IMG/VR virus record: IMGVR_UViG_3300049043_000004
Location: 1-41,444 of that record
Direction: 5' to 3' (one strand)
From: a virus
Length of the DNA stretch: 41,444 nt
Shown here: in pieces, positions 29,025-36,903 of the stretch
Position numbering within the stretch: the first letter of the stretch is position 1
Layout: the number at the start of each line of letters is the position of its first letter
Program-made: the position numbers and the translations under genes
Notes under the pieces: generated by a model
What the model saw: only the letters and a program-made list of their open reading frames with translations
What the model was told of the DNA's origin: nothing
Database searches by the model: none

Positions 29025-30035
29025 ATGGCGACTCTTCGCTCTGACATCATCATCCCAGAAGTGTTCACTCCTTATGTCATTGAGCAGACCACCCAGCGTG
29101 ATGCCTTCCTGGCATCCGGTGTGGTCCAGCCCATGGCTGAGCTGAACGCTGCAGAGGGTGGTGACTACATCAACGTCCCATTCTGGAAGGCTAACCTTTC
29201 GGGTGATTTTGAGGTGCTGTCCGATAGCACCAGCCTGACGCCTAGCAAGATCACTGCTGACAAGCAAGTCGGTGTGGTCCTGCATCGTGGCCGTGCATGG
29301 GAAGCACGCGACCTGGCTGCCTTGGCAGCTGGCGCTGATCCCATGGCAGCTATTGGCGCCAAGGTGGCTGATTATGTCGCCAACCAGCGGCAGAAGGACC
29401 TGATCAAGTGCCTCGATGGTGTATTCGGCAGCTTGTCTGCTAACACCAGCAGCTCGGCATTCTTTGACCTTGCTGTTGACTCCGCATCGGGTGACACCCG
29501 CACCACCCTGAGCCCCCGTACGGTCGGCAAAGCACGTGCCAAACTGGGTGATCAAGGTGACAAGCTGGTTGCCGTTGCAATGCACTCGGCGATCTACTTC
29601 GACTTGGTCGAACGCAAGGCGATCGATTATGTTGCCACCAGTGATGCACGTGGCACCACTACCACCCAATCCGGTGGTTCGATGGTTGCTGCTTATGGTG
29701 ATGTAAGCGTTCCCACGTATATGGGGTTGCGTTGCATTATCTCGGACGACCTAGCACCTACCAGCACCAACTACCCGGTGTATTTCTTCACCGCAGGCGC
29801 TATCGCCAGTGGTGAGCAGTTGGCAATGCAGACCGAAACTGATCGTGACATCCTCGCCAAGAGCGATGCCATGTCAATCGACCTGCACTACTGCTATCAC
29901 CCGGTTGGTGCTAAGTGGGCTGTTGGCACCGTCAACCCGACCCAGGCGCAACTGGCAACGGTTGGTAACTGGACGAAGGTCTATGAGACCAAAAACATCG
30001 GCATCGTCCGTGCCACTGTCACCTCCAACTACTGA
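29025..30035 (+). CDS. Major capsid protein
   Basis: A 336-residue protein beginning MATLRSDIIIPEVFTPYVIE, with QRDAFLASGVVQPMAELNAA, GGDYINVPFWKAN, VVLHRGRAWEARDLAALAAG and DPMAAIGAKVADYVANQRQK. These match the phage coat-protein family of P22-like/siphovirus major capsid proteins. The late part is a beta-rich HK97-type fold (VAVMHS-like VAVAMHSAIYFDL and GLRCIISDDLAPT). Its composition and high codon order fit a highly expressed gene. It stands between scaffold and decoration-type genes. Confidence 0.85.
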   Translation: MATLRSDIIIPEVFTPYVIEQTTQRDAFLASGVVQPMAELNAAEGGDYINVPFWKANLSGDFEVLSDSTSLTPSKITADKQVGVVLHRGRAWEARDLAALAAGADPMAAIGAKVADYVANQRQKDLIKCLDGVFGSLSANTSSSAFFDLAVDSASGDTRTTLSPRTVGKARAKLGDQGDKLVAVAMHSAIYFDLVERKAIDYVATSDARGTTTTQSGGSMVAAYGDVSVPTYMGLRCIISDDLAPTSTNYPVYFFTAGAIASGEQLAMQTETDRDILAKSDAMSIDLHYCYHPVGAKWAVGTVNPTQAQLATVGNWTKVYETKNIGIVRATVTSNY

Positions 30036-30046
30036 GGTACCTAGTC

Positions 30047-30454
30047 ATGCCTTCTTCGATCTTTGAACTGACCTCGACTGTGGCGGTGGCTCCGGTCTCT
30101 GCCAAGAGTCGCCCGGTCAAGGCTGCTGCTGATGAGGCAACCACGCTGACTGCTGCCGAGTGCGTGCAGGGTATCGTCACCATGACCCCTACCACAGGTC
30201 GTGCGCTGACCACTCCTACAGGCGCTGTACTCAAAACGTTCTTTGATGGACGCCTTGAGATCGGTACCAGCTTTGAGCTGACTGTGGTCAACGTTGCCGC
30301 TAGCACCCATGCCATTACGCTGACCGCTGCTGCCTCTGGCATCACGCTTGGCGGTGTGGCTGGTATGGCCACTGTGGCCGCTGCATCAAGCGCTACCTAT
30401 GTATTTGTGTGCACTGCCGTTGGCACCCCAGCCTTCACTGTGTACCGCAAGTAA
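30047..30454 (+). CDS. Capsid decoration-like or head fibre protein
   Basis: A 135-residue Ala/Thr/Val-rich protein. It begins MPSSIFELTSTVAVAPVSAK and the second half has IGTSFELTVVNVAASTHAIT, TLTAAASGITLGGVAGMATV and ASSATYVFVCTAVGTPAFTV. The repeated short strands suggest a beta-sandwich like those of capsid surface proteins. It lies right after the major capsid gene, where head decoration proteins usually sit. The assignment is from position and fold pattern; no specific family is recognised. Confidence 0.6.
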   Translation: MPSSIFELTSTVAVAPVSAKSRPVKAAADEATTLTAAECVQGIVTMTPTTGRALTTPTGAVLKTFFDGRLEIGTSFELTVVNVAASTHAITLTAAASGITLGGVAGMATVAAASSATYVFVCTAVGTPAFTVYRK

Positions 30455-30642
30455 TGGGTCTGTTCGCCTTCCGGCGACTGCGTGAACGGGAGGCTGCCTC
30501 TATGGAGGTGGCCTCTTCTTCTATGGCAGAGCCTACACTGACACCAGAGGTACAAGCTGATGGCAATCACGATCGTGGCCACGCCAGGCGCGGCAGACGC
30601 AAACAGTTACCTGACGCTGGCAGCAGCGCAAGCGATCGTTGA
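30454..30642 (+). CDS. Small Arg-rich hypothetical protein
   Basis: A 62-residue protein starting at ATG 30454, which overlaps the preceding stop TAA by one base. It begins MGLFAFRRLREREAASMEVA, then SSSMAEPTLTPEVQADGN and a basic tail HARRGRRKQ. The FRRLREREAA...VASS...EPTPT pattern occurs in short proteins at this spot in related phages. Its end overlaps the next gene by 83 bases, so the last 27 codons could be out of true use. Function unknown. Confidence 0.5.
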   Translation: MGLFAFRRLREREAASMEVASSSMAEPTLTPEVQADGNHDRGHARRGRRKQLPDAGSSASDR

Positions 30643-31123
30643 TGGTTTCGTTGAAGATGATGACGTTACTGCATGGTCAGCAGCAACGACTGACCAAAAG
30701 AACCGTGCGCTGTTTACTGCAACGCAACGGCTGGATCGTGAGCGGTTTCTAGGTGCACGTAGCACTGATACGCAAGCGCTGCAGTGGCCGCGTACTGGTG
30801 TGCGGCGACCTGATACCTACATCAACACATATGCGGTAGGGTTTCCGTTTCGGATCACGACGGACTATTTCGACGACACCGAGATCCCAACCCAGGTGCA
30901 GTACGCACAAGTGGTGCTGGCGATCTATTTGCACAACAACCCAGACGGGCTTGGCTTGAGCGGCCTCGAGGACTACAAGAACGTAAAGATCGGTAGCATT
31001 GATGTCACACCAAGCAGCGGCTTTGGTGCGGTCGGTGCTGATAAGGTGCCACCGTTGATGGAACGGTACCTGACTGGTCTTAGAATTAGTGGACCTGGCA
31101 ACATTGCAATCAGACGGTCATGA
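30560..31123 (+). CDS. Head-tail connector protein (DnaT-like/gp6-type)
   Basis: A 187-residue protein. The start ITIVATPGAADANSYLTLAA and the helical region VTAWSAATTDQKNRALFTAT, QRLDRERFLGARSTDTQALQ with the WPRTGV motif are typical of the putative DnaT-like domain (DnaT_2) seen in phage head-tail adaptor genes. The position between capsid and tail genes supports a connector role. C-terminal residues (VGADKVPPLMERYLTGLRIS) form the standard end. Known: such adaptors form a ring below the portal. Confidence 0.8.
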   Translation: MAITIVATPGAADANSYLTLAAAQAIVDGFVEDDDVTAWSAATTDQKNRALFTATQRLDRERFLGARSTDTQALQWPRTGVRRPDTYINTYAVGFPFRITTDYFDDTEIPTQVQYAQVVLAIYLHNNPDGLGLSGLEDYKNVKIGSIDVTPSSGFGAVGADKVPPLMERYLTGLRISGPGNIAIRRS

Positions 31124-31326
31124 GCTATTTCCTTGGCGGTGGTGATGCGGTGATGCGTGCAGGGCTTGAGATCCCTACGCATGACTACATCAGCAACACC
31201 TACGACGGCAGCGGCAACCTGACAACTGTGGTGTACAAACGCGGTGGTGCAAGCGGCAATACCGTTGCCACGCTGACGATGACCTATGACGCTAACGACA
31301 ACCTGCTGACCGTTACCAGGAGCTGA
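31120..31326 (+). CDS. Small beta-rich hypothetical protein
   Basis: A 68-residue protein, MSYFLGGGDAVMRAGLEIPT, HDYISNTYDGSGNLTTVVYK, RGGASGNTVATLTMTYDAND. The repeated YDGSGNL..V..K and TYDANDNLLTVTRS units form beta-hairpins; such patterns are frequent in small phage virion proteins. It overlaps the connector stop by four bases. Function unknown; probably a minor head-tail or surface protein. Confidence 0.6.
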   Translation: MSYFLGGGDAVMRAGLEIPTHDYISNTYDGSGNLTTVVYKRGGASGNTVATLTMTYDANDNLLTVTRS

Positions 31327-31328
31327 TC

Positions 31329-31538
31329 ATGACGCGCCTAGATGTTGCTACTGGTCAGATCCTGCAAGGCATCGACCTGTTGCAGATCTATGGCAATGAC
31401 ACCTTTGTCATCGGTCTGGACGGTGAACTGAAGCTAGCGCCAACGATCGGTACGCAGGTGCTTGAGTTCATCGCTACAGAGGACCTCGATCGGTTGCTGT
31501 ACGAAGACGGCGACAAGATGCAACTGGAGGCTGCATGA
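31329..31538 (+). CDS. Small hypothetical protein in the connector region
   Basis: A 69-residue acidic protein: MTRLDVATGQILQGIDLLQI, YGNDTFVIGLDGELKLAPTI, FIATEDLDRLLYEDGDKMQL. No family is recognised. The end (LLYEDGDxMxLE) resembles a loop repeated in tail protein L in this same genome (DSDLLLFENGDMIAQE), hinting at a short motif shared by tail-associated proteins. It overlaps the next gene by four bases. Confidence 0.6.
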   Translation: MTRLDVATGQILQGIDLLQIYGNDTFVIGLDGELKLAPTIGTQVLEFIATEDLDRLLYEDGDKMQLEAA

Positions 31539-31891
31539 CCCTTGCGAAACCGCTGCGGAAAGTTGCCAGCAAGCTGATGGCAAAGCTAGGTGGTGCCGTA
31601 ACGATCCGTACGGTCACCGCTGGGGCGTACAACACCACGACAGGAGCGATCACCGAGACCACCAGCGATGTGGCGGTGCAAGGCGTCCTTGATGGCGTCA
31701 ATGCCCGTGAAGTGAACGAACTGGTACAGGCCGGCGACAAAAAGCTGATCGTTGCTGCAGCAGACCTAGCCGCAGCACCAACGACAGTTGATAAGGTGCT
31801 GATCAGTAACGTGGTGCATCAGGTGATCCGGGTGATCACGATCGAGCAGGACAATACCGCGATCACGTATGAACTGATCCTGAGAGCATGA
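31535..31891 (+). CDS. Head closure/head-tail joining protein
   Basis: A 118-residue protein. The pattern LGGAVTIRTVTAGAYNTTTG, VQGVLDGVNAREVNELVQAG and KKLIVAAADLAAAPTTVDKV, then VHQVIRVITIEQDNTAITYE is characteristic of Hc-type head-tail connectors (FII/gp16 class) with a beta-barrel. It stands in the expected position, after the adaptor and before the tail completion genes. Known: closes the head after packaging and provides the attachment surface for the tail. Confidence 0.7.
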   Translation: MTLAKPLRKVASKLMAKLGGAVTIRTVTAGAYNTTTGAITETTSDVAVQGVLDGVNAREVNELVQAGDKKLIVAAADLAAAPTTVDKVLISNVVHQVIRVITIEQDNTAITYELILRA

Positions 31892-32292
31892 GCAACTTAC
31901 CCATCCGCGACATCGGTAATTACATGGGCGATCAGCTCGAGAAGTTGCTGCGGGTGACGGTGCTTGAAACTGACAGCAGGTTGAAACTGCAAAGCCCGGT
32001 TGATACGGGGCGGTTTCGCGTCAGCTGGCAGATTGGCGAGAACTCCGCAACCAGTACGCCAATGCCTGAAGGAAGCTACGGCGTTGGCATCACACCACCA
32101 ACTGGCACCAACTACCAGACTGGTCAAGAAAGGCTAGGCAACTATTACAGCATCCATAACAACCTGCCATATGCTGAGCCATTGGCACAAGGCCACAGCA
32201 AGCAGGCACCTGCAGGCTGGGTGGATCGTACAGCCCGTGAGATGCAGGCTTTTGTTAATACCAACTGGGAACGTATCAAGAGGCAAGTCTGA
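31888..32292 (+). CDS. Tail completion protein (HK97 gp10-like)
   Basis: A 134-residue protein. It has an N-terminal helix (YMGDQLEKLLRVTVLETDSR), then the core LQSPVDTGRFRVSWQIGENS and, near the end, YYSIHNNLPYAEPLAQGHSK with APAGWVDRTAREMQAFVNTN. The PVDTGRFRxSW...NxxPYAxxLxxGxSxQAPxGxV motif is that of the HK97-gp10/tail completion family. The genes here follow the order closure, completion, terminator, tube. It overlaps both neighbours by 1-4 bases. Confidence 0.82.
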   Translation: MSNLPIRDIGNYMGDQLEKLLRVTVLETDSRLKLQSPVDTGRFRVSWQIGENSATSTPMPEGSYGVGITPPTGTNYQTGQERLGNYYSIHNNLPYAEPLAQGHSKQAPAGWVDRTAREMQAFVNTNWERIKRQV

Positions 32293-32717
32293 TGGCTGCT
32301 GCAAACCTAAATACCATCCGCTCTACCATTGAGGCGCGGCTTGCTACGGAACTGGCATTGGCACCAGCTATCCCGGTGGTGTTTCACAACCAGCCGTATG
32401 TGCCAACACCTAATAGCAGCTGGGTGCAATGCCTGGTCAGTTTTGGTGCTAATGAGTTCCTCACCATGGGCGGCACTACCGGCAGCAGCAACAGCGTGAT
32501 CGGTGTGATCGCCATCAACATCTACACCCCAAAAGGTGCAGGCCCTGGCGCTAACCTGACGATCGGTAAACGCATCCGGGATCTGTACAATAGGGTGATA
32601 GTCAGCGGCGTTCATTTTGACCCGCCGATCGGACCCGAGGTAGTGGCTGCGCCATCTCCAGAGGGTTTCTTCCAGACACAGGTCAGATTGACCTTTGAAA
32701 CCTTCGAGGATCTCTAG
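32292..32717 (+). CDS. Tail terminator protein
   Basis: A 141-residue protein, AAANLNTIRSTIEARLATEL, PVVFHNQPYVPTPNSSWVQC, GVIAINIYTPKGAGPGANLT, IGKRIRDLYNRVIVSGVHFD and ending VRLTFETFEDL. The phage tail terminator/DUF4128 pattern is clear: an N-terminal helix, a short PVxxxNxPFxPP-like stretch, GxIxIxIFxPxG and a final helix-strand. Known: forms the ring that ends tube growth and joins the tail to the head. It starts on the last base of the previous gene. Confidence 0.8.
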   Translation: MAAANLNTIRSTIEARLATELALAPAIPVVFHNQPYVPTPNSSWVQCLVSFGANEFLTMGGTTGSSNSVIGVIAINIYTPKGAGPGANLTIGKRIRDLYNRVIVSGVHFDPPIGPEVVAAPSPEGFFQTQVRLTFETFEDL

Positions 32718-32719
32718 CT

Positions 32720-33136
32720 ATGGCTTTCTATCGAGGACAGCAAGGCAGCGTCAAGTTTGACGATGCAGGCGCTACTGGCGTCACGATCGCCAGCACCCGG
32801 TCGTGGTCGATGACCGTTGAAAAGGAATCGCTCGACACCACTGCGCTAGGTGCTACCTATCGCGCCAATGTGGGCGGCTTGATCAGCGGCAGCGGCACCT
32901 GCGAGCTGATGTACACCGCTAGCAGCGCTGATGAAACCAATACGTTCATCGAGCACGTCAACACCGCATCCGATGAAGGTGGTGCATTGTTTGAGTTGTT
33001 CCTTGATACCAGCGGCACCAAGAAGATCAGCTTCAATGGTGTGATCACCTCAGCTGAGTACTCTGCAACTGTTGGTGAGATCGAAGTGATTACGGTCAGC
33101 TTCGTTTCTAACGGCACCATTACCCTTGGCATCTGA
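32720..33136 (+). CDS. Major tail tube protein, copy 1
   Basis: A 138-residue tail tube protein. It begins MAFYRGQQGSVKFDDAG and has RSWSMTVEKESLDTTALGAT, YRANVGGLISGSGTCELMYT and a C-terminal beta region ISFNGVITSAEYSATVGEIE with VITVSFVSNGTITLGI. These are shared almost segment by segment with the next gene. The pattern is that of the phage tail tube family (lambda V/TP901 type). Known: hexameric rings stack to form the tail tube. The closely related paralogue directly downstream is unusual. Confidence 0.82.
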   Translation: MAFYRGQQGSVKFDDAGATGVTIASTRSWSMTVEKESLDTTALGATYRANVGGLISGSGTCELMYTASSADETNTFIEHVNTASDEGGALFELFLDTSGTKKISFNGVITSAEYSATVGEIEVITVSFVSNGTITLGI

Positions 33137-33138
33137 TC

Positions 33139-33558
33139 ATGGCTTTTTATCGCGGGCAACAGGGCACAGTCTTCTTTGACAAAGCTGGCAGCGGCGGTCT
33201 GTCTGAGATCGCTGCAGTGCGGTCATGGTCGATGACTGTTGAAAAGGAGTCGTATGACGCCACCACCCATGGCGCTACCTACCGCGCCAACATCGGCGGA
33301 CTGATTAGCGGCTCTGGCACCATCGAGGTGATGTACGACGCACCTAGCGCTGGTGACAAGCTGGACCTGATCAAAGATGCCAACCAGGCTACTGATGAAG
33401 CTGATGCAGCCGTTGAGTTGTACCTTGATGAAACCGGCGGTAAAAAAATCACCGGTACAATCGTCGTGACAAGTACCGAGTATTCGGCTACTGTTGGCGA
33501 GATCGAGATCATCACGATCAGTTTCGTCTCTAGCGGTACCCTCACGCTTAGCATCTGA
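33139..33558 (+). CDS. Major tail tube protein, copy 2 (paralogue)
   Basis: A 139-residue paralogue of the preceding gene, starting MAFYRGQQGTVFFDKAG. The two share MAFYRGQQG, RSWSMTVEKES, GATYRAN-GGLISGSGT and EYSATVGEIE-IT-SFVS. They differ most in the middle (SAGDKLDLIKDANQATDEAD here). The start codon is two bases after copy 1's stop. Both copies have intact frames and consistent third-position changes in the nucleotide sequence, so both are likely in use. Which is the main tube subunit cannot be told from sequence. Confidence 0.8.
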   Translation: MAFYRGQQGTVFFDKAGSGGLSEIAAVRSWSMTVEKESYDATTHGATYRANIGGLISGSGTIEVMYDAPSAGDKLDLIKDANQATDEADAAVELYLDETGGKKITGTIVVTSTEYSATVGEIEIITISFVSSGTLTLSI

Positions 33559-33917
33559 TGCCTGCTGCCACGCAACGCCCGGTTGATCTACTTGCCGGTG
33601 CATTTGACCTAAACCAGCGCCGTAAGTTCAGCATCAAGAATGATGCTGGTGATACGGTGCTGGATCTTTATTTCAAACCGATCACCCGCGCTGATCGCAA
33701 ACGTGCCACAACACTGGCAGGTAGTGAAGAGGCGCTGGATGTCAGCACGCAGATGCTATGCCAGATCGCTGAACTGGAGAATGGCACAAAAGCATTTGCA
33801 CCAGCTGATGCAGCCAAGCTGCAACGCGAACTGCCGGAACGTGTGCTGAACGAACTGGAACTGTTCCTGTTTGGCCTTGGTGATGCTGGTGATGTAGAGG
33901 AAGCAAAAAAAGACTAA
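33558..33917 (+). CDS. G: Tail assembly chaperone G (unshifted product)
   Basis: A 119-residue protein. RRKFSIKNDAGDTVLDLYFK, PITRADRKRATTLAGSEEAL, DVSTQMLCQIAELENGTKAF and LQRELPERVLNELELFLFGL. Position directly before the tape measure gene and its length fit the lambda G class. The 3' end has the heptamer A AAA AAA (33905-33911) in the zero frame followed by GAC TAA. A -1 slip gives a longer G-T fusion. Known: G and the G-T fusion help fold the tape measure protein and drive tail assembly. Confidence 0.82.
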   Translation: MPAATQRPVDLLAGAFDLNQRRKFSIKNDAGDTVLDLYFKPITRADRKRATTLAGSEEALDVSTQMLCQIAELENGTKAFAPADAAKLQRELPERVLNELELFLFGLGDAGDVEEAKKD

Positions 33918-34087
33918 GCCAGGATAGCTGGCTCTTTTTTGAGTTCTTCCTGGCAACTGAACTAGGCATGACGGTCAGCCGGTTACGTACTGAGCTGACT
34001 GATGCTGAGTTCATGCACTTTGCGGCTTACTACGAGCTGAAAGCTGAACACGAGAAGGAAGCAATGGACAAGGCGCGGCGGCGGTAA
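33558..34087 (+). CDS. GT: Tail assembly chaperone G-T fusion made by -1 frameshift
   Basis: After the slippery site at 33905-33911 (A AAA AAA), the -1 frame reads through the G stop for 57 more residues: RLSQDSWLFFEFFLATELGM, then TVSRLRTELTDAEFMHFAAY and YELKAEHEKEAMDKARRR, ending at TAA 34085-34087. This extension has no start codon of its own suited for translation and its sequence matches the T-domain type of other siphoviruses. The tape measure gene begins eight bases later. The fused protein would be about 176 residues. Expected fraction of shifting is a few per cent by analogy with lambda. Confidence 0.78.
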
Positions 34088-34095
34088 ACTAGGGT

Positions 34096-36315
34096 ATGCC
34101 AGTCTCCAACGTCGAGCTAAGGGTTGACTCGCGGCAGGCGGTAACCGCACTGCAGCAGGTCAACCGTGCAAGCGGACAGCTTGATAATGCTATCGGTCAA
34201 CTGCAACGGGCGCTAGGTGGTTTAACAGCATCGTTTGCTGGTGGTTTTGCTATCAGCAAGATTATTCAAGATTTTGCTGAGTTAGATAAAAACATTCGCA
34301 GGCTTGGTACTGCTGGCGGGGATGTTAAAGCATTAGATGAAGGACTTGGAAACTTAAGCACTAGGCTTGATGGAGTTGCAAGCAAAGCTGAATTAGCAGC
34401 TGCAAGTTATCAAGCGCTGTCGGCCGGCTTTAGTGATACAGAAGGAAACATAAAGCTAGTTGAAGCCGCAACTAAGGCTGCTGTTGGTGGACTTGCCGAT
34501 ACAACGCAAGTAACGGAAGTGCTAACCAAAACGCTTAATGCTTATAACATGAGCGGCAGCCAAGCAATAAAGGTGACTGATAGCATCAGCAAAGCGATTG
34601 AATATGGCCAGGTTGAATGGTCTGATTACACAAGTCAACTTGGCCGCGTTGCATCCATCGCCGCATTGGCTGGTGTCAGCCTAGATGAAGTCAATGCGTT
34701 CATTGCGGCTGCAACAAAAAATGGTGCGACGGCTGAAGTTGCTTTTACTGGATTGAGCGCTGCTTTAACGCAGATCCTGCAACCTACAAAAGAGTCACAA
34801 GATGCAGCCAAGTTGTTAGGCATTCAATGGAACCTTGCCGGCATTCAAGGTAAAGGATTCACTGGTTTGATGGCTGAACTTGCAAAAGCTCAAAACATAA
34901 ACAAAGAAGCTGCAGCGCGATTGGTTGGGTCACAGGAAGGCATGAGAGGAGTCTTTGCTGCTAATGCAAAAGCTGGTAAAGATTATCAAATGATCCTACA
35001 AGGATTGCAAGAAGCAGCAGGGAAAACAGATAGCGACTTTAGCAAGATGAAAGAAAGTTTAGAAAATCAACTAAAAGCTTTAGATACAGCGTTCAAAAAC
35101 TTAAGTAATGAAGTAGCTGCAACTTTTGCCCCTGTTGTTGGTGCAGCACTTAAAACGGTAATAGATAAACTTAATGAAGCTGCTACTATAATGCGCGACT
35201 TTAGGGTTGGCGTTGAAGTATTAGCCGGTGCATTTGGAGGATTGGCAAGCGCAATCGCTTCGCTTGATGGCCCATTATTGCGATCAATCGCTAGATTCAA
35301 TGAACTTGGTCGCAATGCAGGCTTTAGGCTAATGGCCGGCATCTTCACGGCAGGAAGTACTGAGCTGCTGTTAGGTGTTGCAGGATTTGGAGCAGCAAAA
35401 CGCAAGCGTGATGCCAAGAATCAACCAATCGGTCCTGAAATGCCGGACCGATTACGCAATGCTGCTGTTGCCAGGGCTCCTATCAATATCATCGGCGGTG
35501 GTGCTGGTGGTGGCGATGGATCAAGCGGCGCGGCCAACGCTGCTGAACGCGCTGCTAAGGCCGCTGCAGATGAGCAGGCACGGGTTGCAGAGGTGATCCG
35601 CAGCAGGCTTGCTGAAGGTCAGATCACACGATTGAACTCTGAACTGAAAGATAAGATCGCCGCTGCTGAAGCTAGTGGCGACAAGATGCTGGCAGCAAGG
35701 CTGCAAGGGCAGCAGAAGGAACTTGACATCCAATACCGCTACGCGCAAGAACTGGCCAAGGAGACTAACGCCCGCGCGCAAGAAGCAATCATCTCTGCTG
35801 GTTTGACAGAACTGAAAGCTAATCAGCGCGACGTTGAACGCGAGATGAGCACCATTGACCAACAACGCGTTAAAGATGGCGCGCAACTGCTAATTGACAA
35901 GCAAAATGAATTGAACTTACTCAATCAGATAGATCCGCTTAAGCGTGACCTGTTGCAGATTGAGCAGTACCTGAACTCAGAAGAGATCCAACGGCTGCAA
36001 TTGACACAAGACCAGCTTGATAAACTGCGTAAGATTCTCACCACAACAGCACAAATCAAAAATGCAAGCAGTGGACTAAAGGATCTTTACACTGACATCG
36101 GCATGTCGTTAAAGTCTGGCATTGTTGATGCCATTCAAGGTGCCATTGATGGTACAAAATCCTTGGGTGATGTGGCGTCGCAGGTGTTGCGTAACATCGC
36201 TAACAAACTGCTAGACGTTGCTATCAACATGGCACTGTTTGGTGAGATGTCCGGCACCGGCACCGGTGGTGGGTTGCTTGGTGCATTTGTTCAAGAAGCG
36301 TGCCACCGGTGGTAG
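34096..36315 (+). CDS. Tape measure protein (main part of a frame-interrupted gene)
   Basis: A 739-codon open frame. The N-terminus (ELRVDSRQAVTALQQVNRAS) and a TP901-type core (VEAATKAAVGGLADTTQVTE, LTKTLNAYNMSGSQAIKVTD, QVEWSDYTSQLGRVASIAAL) are characteristic of tape measures. A hydrophobic part around residues 380-430 may be a membrane-active segment. A charged coiled coil follows (residues ~480-660). Its C-terminal continuation is in another frame (36289-36559). Dropping one T of TTT at 36286-36288 gives ...GALFKKRATGG and a single gene of 820 residues. It sets tail length and is the largest virion gene. Confidence 0.88.
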   Translation: MPVSNVELRVDSRQAVTALQQVNRASGQLDNAIGQLQRALGGLTASFAGGFAISKIIQDFAELDKNIRRLGTAGGDVKALDEGLGNLSTRLDGVASKAELAAASYQALSAGFSDTEGNIKLVEAATKAAVGGLADTTQVTEVLTKTLNAYNMSGSQAIKVTDSISKAIEYGQVEWSDYTSQLGRVASIAALAGVSLDEVNAFIAAATKNGATAEVAFTGLSAALTQILQPTKESQDAAKLLGIQWNLAGIQGKGFTGLMAELAKAQNINKEAAARLVGSQEGMRGVFAANAKAGKDYQMILQGLQEAAGKTDSDFSKMKESLENQLKALDTAFKNLSNEVAATFAPVVGAALKTVIDKLNEAATIMRDFRVGVEVLAGAFGGLASAIASLDGPLLRSIARFNELGRNAGFRLMAGIFTAGSTELLLGVAGFGAAKRKRDAKNQPIGPEMPDRLRNAAVARAPINIIGGGAGGGDGSSGAANAAERAAKAAADEQARVAEVIRSRLAEGQITRLNSELKDKIAAAEASGDKMLAARLQGQQKELDIQYRYAQELAKETNARAQEAIISAGLTELKANQRDVEREMSTIDQQRVKDGAQLLIDKQNELNLLNQIDPLKRDLLQIEQYLNSEEIQRLQLTQDQLDKLRKILTTTAQIKNASSGLKDLYTDIGMSLKSGIVDAIQGAIDGTKSLGDVASQVLRNIANKLLDVAINMALFGEMSGTGTGGGLLGAFVQEACHRW

Positions 36316-36559
36316 CGTTACCGGCAACCGGCCGTACCTAGTCGGCGAGCGTGGCCCTGAACTGTTCATGCCAGGTCGCAGCGGTGGCATTGCGCCATCT
36401 GGTACCTTTGGCGGTGGCGTTAACATCGTCGTTAATGTAGACGCAACCGGTAGCAGCGTCCAAGGTGATGACCAGCGGGCCAAACAGCTCGGGCAGGTCG
36501 TCGCTGTTGCCGTACGGCAAGAGATCATCAAACAGAAGCGCCCCGGAGGATTGCTCTAA
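36289..36559 (+). CDS. Tape measure protein, C-terminal fragment
   Basis: In the +1 frame relative to the main part, the sequence reads FKKRATGGSVTGNRPYLVGE, RGPELFMPGRSGGIAPSGTF and VVNVDATGSSVQGDDQRAKQ, ending GGLL. The segment (K/R)RATGG.V..G.PYLVGERGPELF.PG..G.I is the C-terminal motif of lambda-like tape measure proteins and belongs directly after the LLGAL part at the end of the main frame. The stop overlaps the start of the M-like gene by one base. It has no independent start. Confidence 0.8.
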
Positions 36560-36903
36560 TGGCTACCTTCCCAGCGATCACGCCAGCCTATGGCGCCGAA
36601 AAGCGCAGTGCACCGCGGCAGCGTATCGTTCAGTTTGGTGATGGCTATGAGCACCGGCTAACGTTCGGCTTGAACCAAAGCCCAAAGGAATGGTCACTTA
36701 CATGGAACAACATCACTGAAGCCAATGCCGATACGATTGAAGCCTTCCTTGATGCTCGCGCTGCTGATGGCGCTTCCTTTGACTGGACGCCGTTGGACGA
36801 GTCAACCGCGTACAAATGGGTATGTGACTCATGGAACAAGTCGATCCCATACACCGGCCGTGCGGTGATCACTGCAACATTCCGGCAGGTATTTGAACCC
36901 TGA
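36559..36903 (+). CDS. M: Minor tail protein M-like
   Basis: A 114-residue protein. The strands FPAITPAYGAEKRSAPRQRI, VQFGDGYEHRLTFGLNQSPK, EWSLTWNNITEANADTIEAF and FDWTPLDESTAYKWVCDSWN are the lambda M class (phage minor tail family). The position, following the tape measure and before L, is as in lambda. Known: M forms the top ring of the distal tail. The start overlaps the tape measure stop. Confidence 0.85.
   Translation: MATFPAITPAYGAEKRSAPRQRIVQFGDGYEHRLTFGLNQSPKEWSLTWNNITEANADTIEAFLDARAADGASFDWTPLDESTAYKWVCDSWNKSIPYTGRAVITATFRQVFEP

Noticed and set aside
34096-36559. Programmed +1 frameshift in the tape measure gene
   Set aside because: No known +1 slippery signal lies at 36286-36300; removing a single T from TTT restores the usual GALFKKRATGG sequence, so an indel is simpler.
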